Source: Halomarinibacterium sedimenti (GTDB lineage Bacteria; Bacteroidota; Bacteroidia; Flavobacteriales; Flavobacteriaceae). From it: DNA of 64,000 nt. Below are positions 61,146-64,000 of this stretch, piece after piece. Below the pieces are notes generated by a model, which was not told the origin of the DNA, ran no database searches, and was given only the letters and a program-made list of their open reading frames with translations. The position numbers and the translations under genes are program-made. Position 1 is the stretch's first letter. The number at the start of each line of letters is the position of its first letter. Location of the stretch: the NCBI RefSeq assembly GCF_019312585.1, contig NZ_JAHWDP010000002.1:310001-374000 (forward strand), written 5' to 3'.

Positions 61146-61925
61146 TCAAATTTTTTTTATTCGGTTTACAATTCTTTTCAGAATACCTTTTAGGCTGTTT
61201 CGCTTTGCTCTTTTTTGTTTGGCTTCTTGTTTTAATTGTTCTTTATAATCATCGTACTTAGAACCATAAAACTCGTAAAACATACGTGCATCCTCCTGTC
61301 TTTTTTTCTCGGTATACTCGCTATCATTACTAAGACCCGAAAGATCAAAAAGTGTTAAAAAGTAGGGAATATGCTGAAAAACTATACTTTTATCTGCAAA
61401 ACACTTGATATAAAAAGCACGGTCGGCACCTATTTTGTAAGATTCGTCATAAAATCCCATCCTTTCAAAAACACTTTTTTTAAAAAACGTGCTTTGATGT
61501 GGAAGGGAAGTTTTCATAAAATAATTAGTAGGTAACACATCGGGATAAACCTTATGCCCCTCCTGAAATTGGTAATCTCCATAAATAATATCTCCATGAA
61601 ATTGTGAATGATTAATGAAATTCCCTAAAGCATTAGATTCTGTAAGTGCATCCCCGCTATTCAAAAATAAAAGGTATTGGCCTTGCGCAATCTTTATCCC
61701 TTTGTTCATGGCATTGTAAATACCCGAATCCGGTTCACTAACCCAATAATCAATATGGTCCTTATTTTGTTCAATTACCTCAACACTTTTATCTGTAGAA
61801 TGACCATCAATAATAATAAATTCAAAATCTATATAGGTTTGTGATGCTACCGAAGCAATGGTTTTTCTTAATCCCTCTGCCTGATTATAATTAATTGTGA
61901 TTATACTTAAAAAAGGTGTAGCCAT
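61146..61925 (-). CDS. Glycosyltransferase family 2 (WcaA-like)
   Basis: A 259-residue GT-A enzyme: FLSIITINYNQAEGLRKTI, FEFIIIDGHSTD (about 35-46), WVSEPDSGIYNAMNKGI (about 59-75) and LFLNSGD with the metal-binding Asp. The C-terminus is basic (KQKRAKRNSLKGILKR), probably touching the membrane. The EPDSGIYDAMNKG-type motif is common in capsule GT2 enzymes. It lies three bases after fcl. Confidence 0.92.
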   Translation of the reverse strand: MATPFLSIITINYNQAEGLRKTIASVASQTYIDFEFIIIDGHSTDKSVEVIEQNKDHIDYWVSEPDSGIYNAMNKGIKIAQGQYLLFLNSGDALTESNALGNFINHSQFHGDIIYGDYQFQEGHKVYPDVLPTNYFMKTSLPHQSTFFKKSVFERMGFYDESYKIGADRAFYIKCFADKSIVFQHIPYFLTLFDLSGLSNDSEYTEKKRQEDARMFYEFYGSKYDDYKEQLKQEAKQKRAKRNSLKGILKRIVNRIKKI

Positions 61926-61928
61926 AGG

Positions 61929-63002
61929 CTATGATTTATACCATTGGTACATTTTTTTTAATCCCTCCTCTAAGGAAATTTGCGCTTTCCAACCCAAAGC
62001 ATTTATTTTCGAAACATCGGTCAATTTTTTCATAGTGCCATCGGGCTTTTTAGTATTAAATACAAAACTCCCTTGAAAACCAATCACTTCTTTAAGCATG
62101 TGTGCTAAGGTTTTTATTGATACATCAGAACCCGTACCAATATTGACGTGGGTGTTTCTCACTTCTTTTTTAGAGTGATTTGTTACAGCATGATATTCAT
62201 TCATTAAAAAAATACTGGCGGCTGCCATATCGTCTATCCAGAGCAATTCTCGCATGGGTTTACCTGAACCCCAAATTTCAACCGAAACATTGACATTCTT
62301 TTCAACCCCAAACATGGAAAGTGTTTTTAAAATAGTAGTTTCAGAGGCATTACCATCAATTCCCATTATAGGTCTTTCGTTTAAGTCTTTTCGAATCATA
62401 TCCCATTCATTATTCTCCAGAGCTTTCCCCAAGTGTATTTTTCGAATCAACGCAGGTAATACATGGGCTTTTTCTAAATCGAAATTATCATTTGGACCAT
62501 ATAAATTAGTAGGCATGGCCGATATAAAATTTGTACCGTATTGCAGATTGTAACTTTCACACATTTTAATGCCTGCAATTTTAGCAATGGCATATGGCTC
62601 ATTAGTATACTCCAACACATTGGTAAGTAAATATTCTTCTTTTAATGGCTGGGGCGCGTTTTTTGGATAAATACACGTACTGCCTAAAAACAATAATTTT
62701 TTCACTTTATGCACATAACTTTGATGAATCACATTGTTTTGAATCATCAAATTATCATAAATAAAATCGGCTCTATATCTATTATTGGCCGCAATTCCTC
62801 CCACTTTGGCAGCGGCTAAAAACACATACTCGGGTTGTTCATTTTTAAAAAAATGAGCTACTTCATGGGTGTTTCGTAAATCCAACTCGGTGCTTGTCCT
62901 TAATATAAAATTTGAATAGCCTTGGTCTATTAATCCTCTATAAATAGCACTACCCACAAGCCCTCTATGACCTGCAATATATATCTTGGCCTTCTTATTC
63001 AT
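61929..63002 (-). CDS. fcl: GDP-L-fucose synthase
   Basis: A 357-residue SDR-family epimerase/reductase that converts GDP-4-keto-6-deoxymannose to GDP-L-fucose. It has the Rossmann motif GHRGLVGSAI (about 8-17), AAKVGGI, GSTCIYP (active-site Ser/Cys, about 107-113) and YAIAKIAG (catalytic Tyr/Lys, about 137-144). It is longer than E. coli Fcl (321) owing to an insert near residues 180-225, common in Flavobacteriaceae. It follows gmd by three bases, completing the GDP-fucose route. Confidence 0.95.
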   Translation of the reverse strand: MNKKAKIYIAGHRGLVGSAIYRGLIDQGYSNFILRTSTELDLRNTHEVAHFFKNEQPEYVFLAAAKVGGIAANNRYRADFIYDNLMIQNNVIHQSYVHKVKKLLFLGSTCIYPKNAPQPLKEEYLLTNVLEYTNEPYAIAKIAGIKMCESYNLQYGTNFISAMPTNLYGPNDNFDLEKAHVLPALIRKIHLGKALENNEWDMIRKDLNERPIMGIDGNASETTILKTLSMFGVEKNVNVSVEIWGSGKPMRELLWIDDMAAASIFLMNEYHAVTNHSKKEVRNTHVNIGTGSDVSIKTLAHMLKEVIGFQGSFVFNTKKPDGTMKKLTDVSKINALGWKAQISLEEGLKKMYQWYKS

Positions 63003-63005
63003 TGA

Positions 63006-64000
63006 TTATTCAAAATAGTTTAGTGTTTTATATCCGCCTTCCTTTAAATATTGCTCCTTTTGCATTAATTTAATATCGCTTTGCATCATTTCCTTTACTA
63101 AATCCCCTAGGCTATACTCTGGCACCCATCCTAGTTTTTCCTTAGCCTTTGTAGCATCTCCTACCAACAAATCTACTTCGGTAGGACGAAAGTAATTTGC
63201 ATCAACACTCACCACCTCTTGTCCTATTTTTATAGGAAAATCTTTATGGGTAGAAGTTTCCACAAACCCTTTTTCGTCCACACCTGTTCCTTCAAATCGA
63301 AGGGTAACTCCAATTTGGGCAAATGCCATTTTAATAAAATCTCTTACCGATGTCGTTTCGCCTGTAGCAATCACCCAATCTTCAGGTTTTTTGGCTTGAA
63401 GAATCATCCACATCATACGTACATAATCTTTAGCATGTCCCCAATCTCGTTTGGCATCCAGATTACCTATAAAAAATTTATCTTGTAGTCCTAAAGCAAT
63501 TTTGGCAGTGGCACGGGTAATCTTTCTTGTAACAAAAGTTTCCCCTCGAACCGGCGATTCGTGATTAAATAAAATTCCATTACAGGCAAACATATTATAA
63601 GCTTCTCTATAATTTACAGTAGCCCAATAGGCATATAGTTTTGCCACACCATAAGGGCTTCTTGGATAAAAAGGCGTAGTTTCTTTTTGAGGAACTTCTT
63701 GAACCTTGCCGTACAACTCAGATGTAGAAGCTTGATATACTTTTGTTTTATGTTCTAAGCCTAAAAAACGAACTGCTTCTAGAATCCTAAGGGCACCTAT
63801 TCCATCGGCATTGGCTGTATATTCGGGTATTTGAAAAGAAACTTGCACGTGGCTCATAGCCGCAAGATTATAAATCTCATCGGGCTTTATTTCATGAATC
63901 AACCGAATAAGATTAGTACTATCGGTCATGTCGCCATAATGCAAAATAAAATTGCGATTATTGGTATGGGGATCTTGATATAGATGGTCAATTCTATCGG
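63006..64000 (-). CDS. gmd: GDP-mannose 4,6-dehydratase, C-terminal part
   Basis: The frame is open to the right edge, so the 5' end is missing; about 331 residues are visible. The visible start [16 protein letters not shown], then [14 protein letters not shown], and [31 protein letters not shown] (Tyr/Lys pair), [16 protein letters not shown] and DWGHAKDYV are diagnostic. It makes GDP-4-keto-6-deoxy-D-mannose for Fcl. A TTG at 63944 lies inside the protein and is not its start. It is the most upstream gene seen in the polysaccharide locus. Confidence 0.95.
   Translation of the reverse strand, partial: DRIDHLYQDPHTNNRNFILHYGDMTDSTNLIRLIHEIKPDEIYNLAAMSHVQVSFQIPEYTANADGIGALRILEAVRFLGLEHKTKVYQASTSELYGKVQEVPQKETTPFYPRSPYGVAKLYAYWATVNYREAYNMFACNGILFNHESPVRGETFVTRKITRATAKIALGLQDKFFIGNLDAKRDWGHAKDYVRMMWMILQAKKPEDWVIATGETTSVRDFIKMAFAQIGVTLRFEGTGVDEKGFVETSTHKDFPIKIGQEVVSVDANYFRPTEVDLLVGDATKAKEKLGWVPEYSLGDLVKEMMQSDIKLMQKEQYLKEGGYKTLNYFE

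Overview
The window looks like a chromosomal segment of a marine-type member of the Flavobacteriaceae (phylum Bacteroidota). The DNA is AT-rich and starts are rarely preceded by a purine-rich ribosome-binding site. Several promoters fit the Bacteroidota pattern TTTG-N17-23-TANNTTTG. The gene content is typical of the group: a PorV/PorQ-family outer-membrane protein, a signal-peptide S9 peptidase, a men cluster containing a CPBP protease and a UPF0173 hydrolase, a 59-codon CAL67264-type membrane microprotein, and RLAN-type RimK. I see no rRNA, tRNA, CRISPR array, insertion sequence or integrase.

Region 1 (1-14.9 kb) is mostly peptide, lipid and envelope housekeeping: a truncated exported protein, a membrane-anchored protein of unknown function, a patatin phospholipase, an M1 aminopeptidase divergent from recG, a Crp/Fnr regulator followed by a DinB-fold protein, an exported alpha/beta hydrolase, a large lipoprotein, an S9 peptidase, a HAD hydrolase, a three-helix membrane protein paired with a GH19 lysozyme/chitinase, and an NTF2-like lipoprotein.

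Region 2 (15-24.2 kb) carries a membrane microprotein followed by ettA, and divergently a carboxyltransferase subunit and a DoxX protein whose start lies just after a perfect 11-bp inverted repeat. A four-gene amidoligase cluster follows: RLAN-ATP-grasp ligase, GCS2-like ligase, N-formylglutamate amidohydrolase-like enzyme, and a GNAT-nitrilase fusion. These genes abut or overlap and probably make, acylate or trim an unknown small peptide-like metabolite. It is the best candidate in the window for an undescribed pathway.

Region 3 (24.2-42.8 kb) holds the menaquinone operon (menA, UPF0173 hydrolase, menC, CPBP protease, menE, exported M24 peptidase), holA divergent from a lone HsdR_N nuclease-domain protein, several small proteins, recQ divergent from a kdsD-tatC-carboxymuconolactone decarboxylase-like-lptB envelope cluster, pssA, a PorV/PorQ-family protein and a DUF4105 protein. 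Two heptanucleotide tandem repeats (about 30.8 and 42.8 kb) sit in convergent intergenic gaps.

Region 4 (42.8-64 kb) is one long leftward surface-polysaccharide locus of 20 genes that runs off the right edge. In transcription order: gmd, fcl (GDP-L-fucose), three GT-A glycosyltransferases, a hexapeptide acetyltransferase, neuB, neuC, neuA (a CMP-nonulosonate), an asparagine synthase homologue, an FkbM methyltransferase, a fucosyltransferase-like protein, a GT-B-like protein, an exostosin-like GT, three GT4 enzymes, a Wzy-like polymerase, another GT4 and a polyprenyl-phosphate sugar transferase. Together these would start, build, decorate and polymerise a repeat unit containing fucose and a sialic-acid-like sugar. 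No Wzx flippase or Wza/Wzc export genes are in view; they are presumably outside the window.
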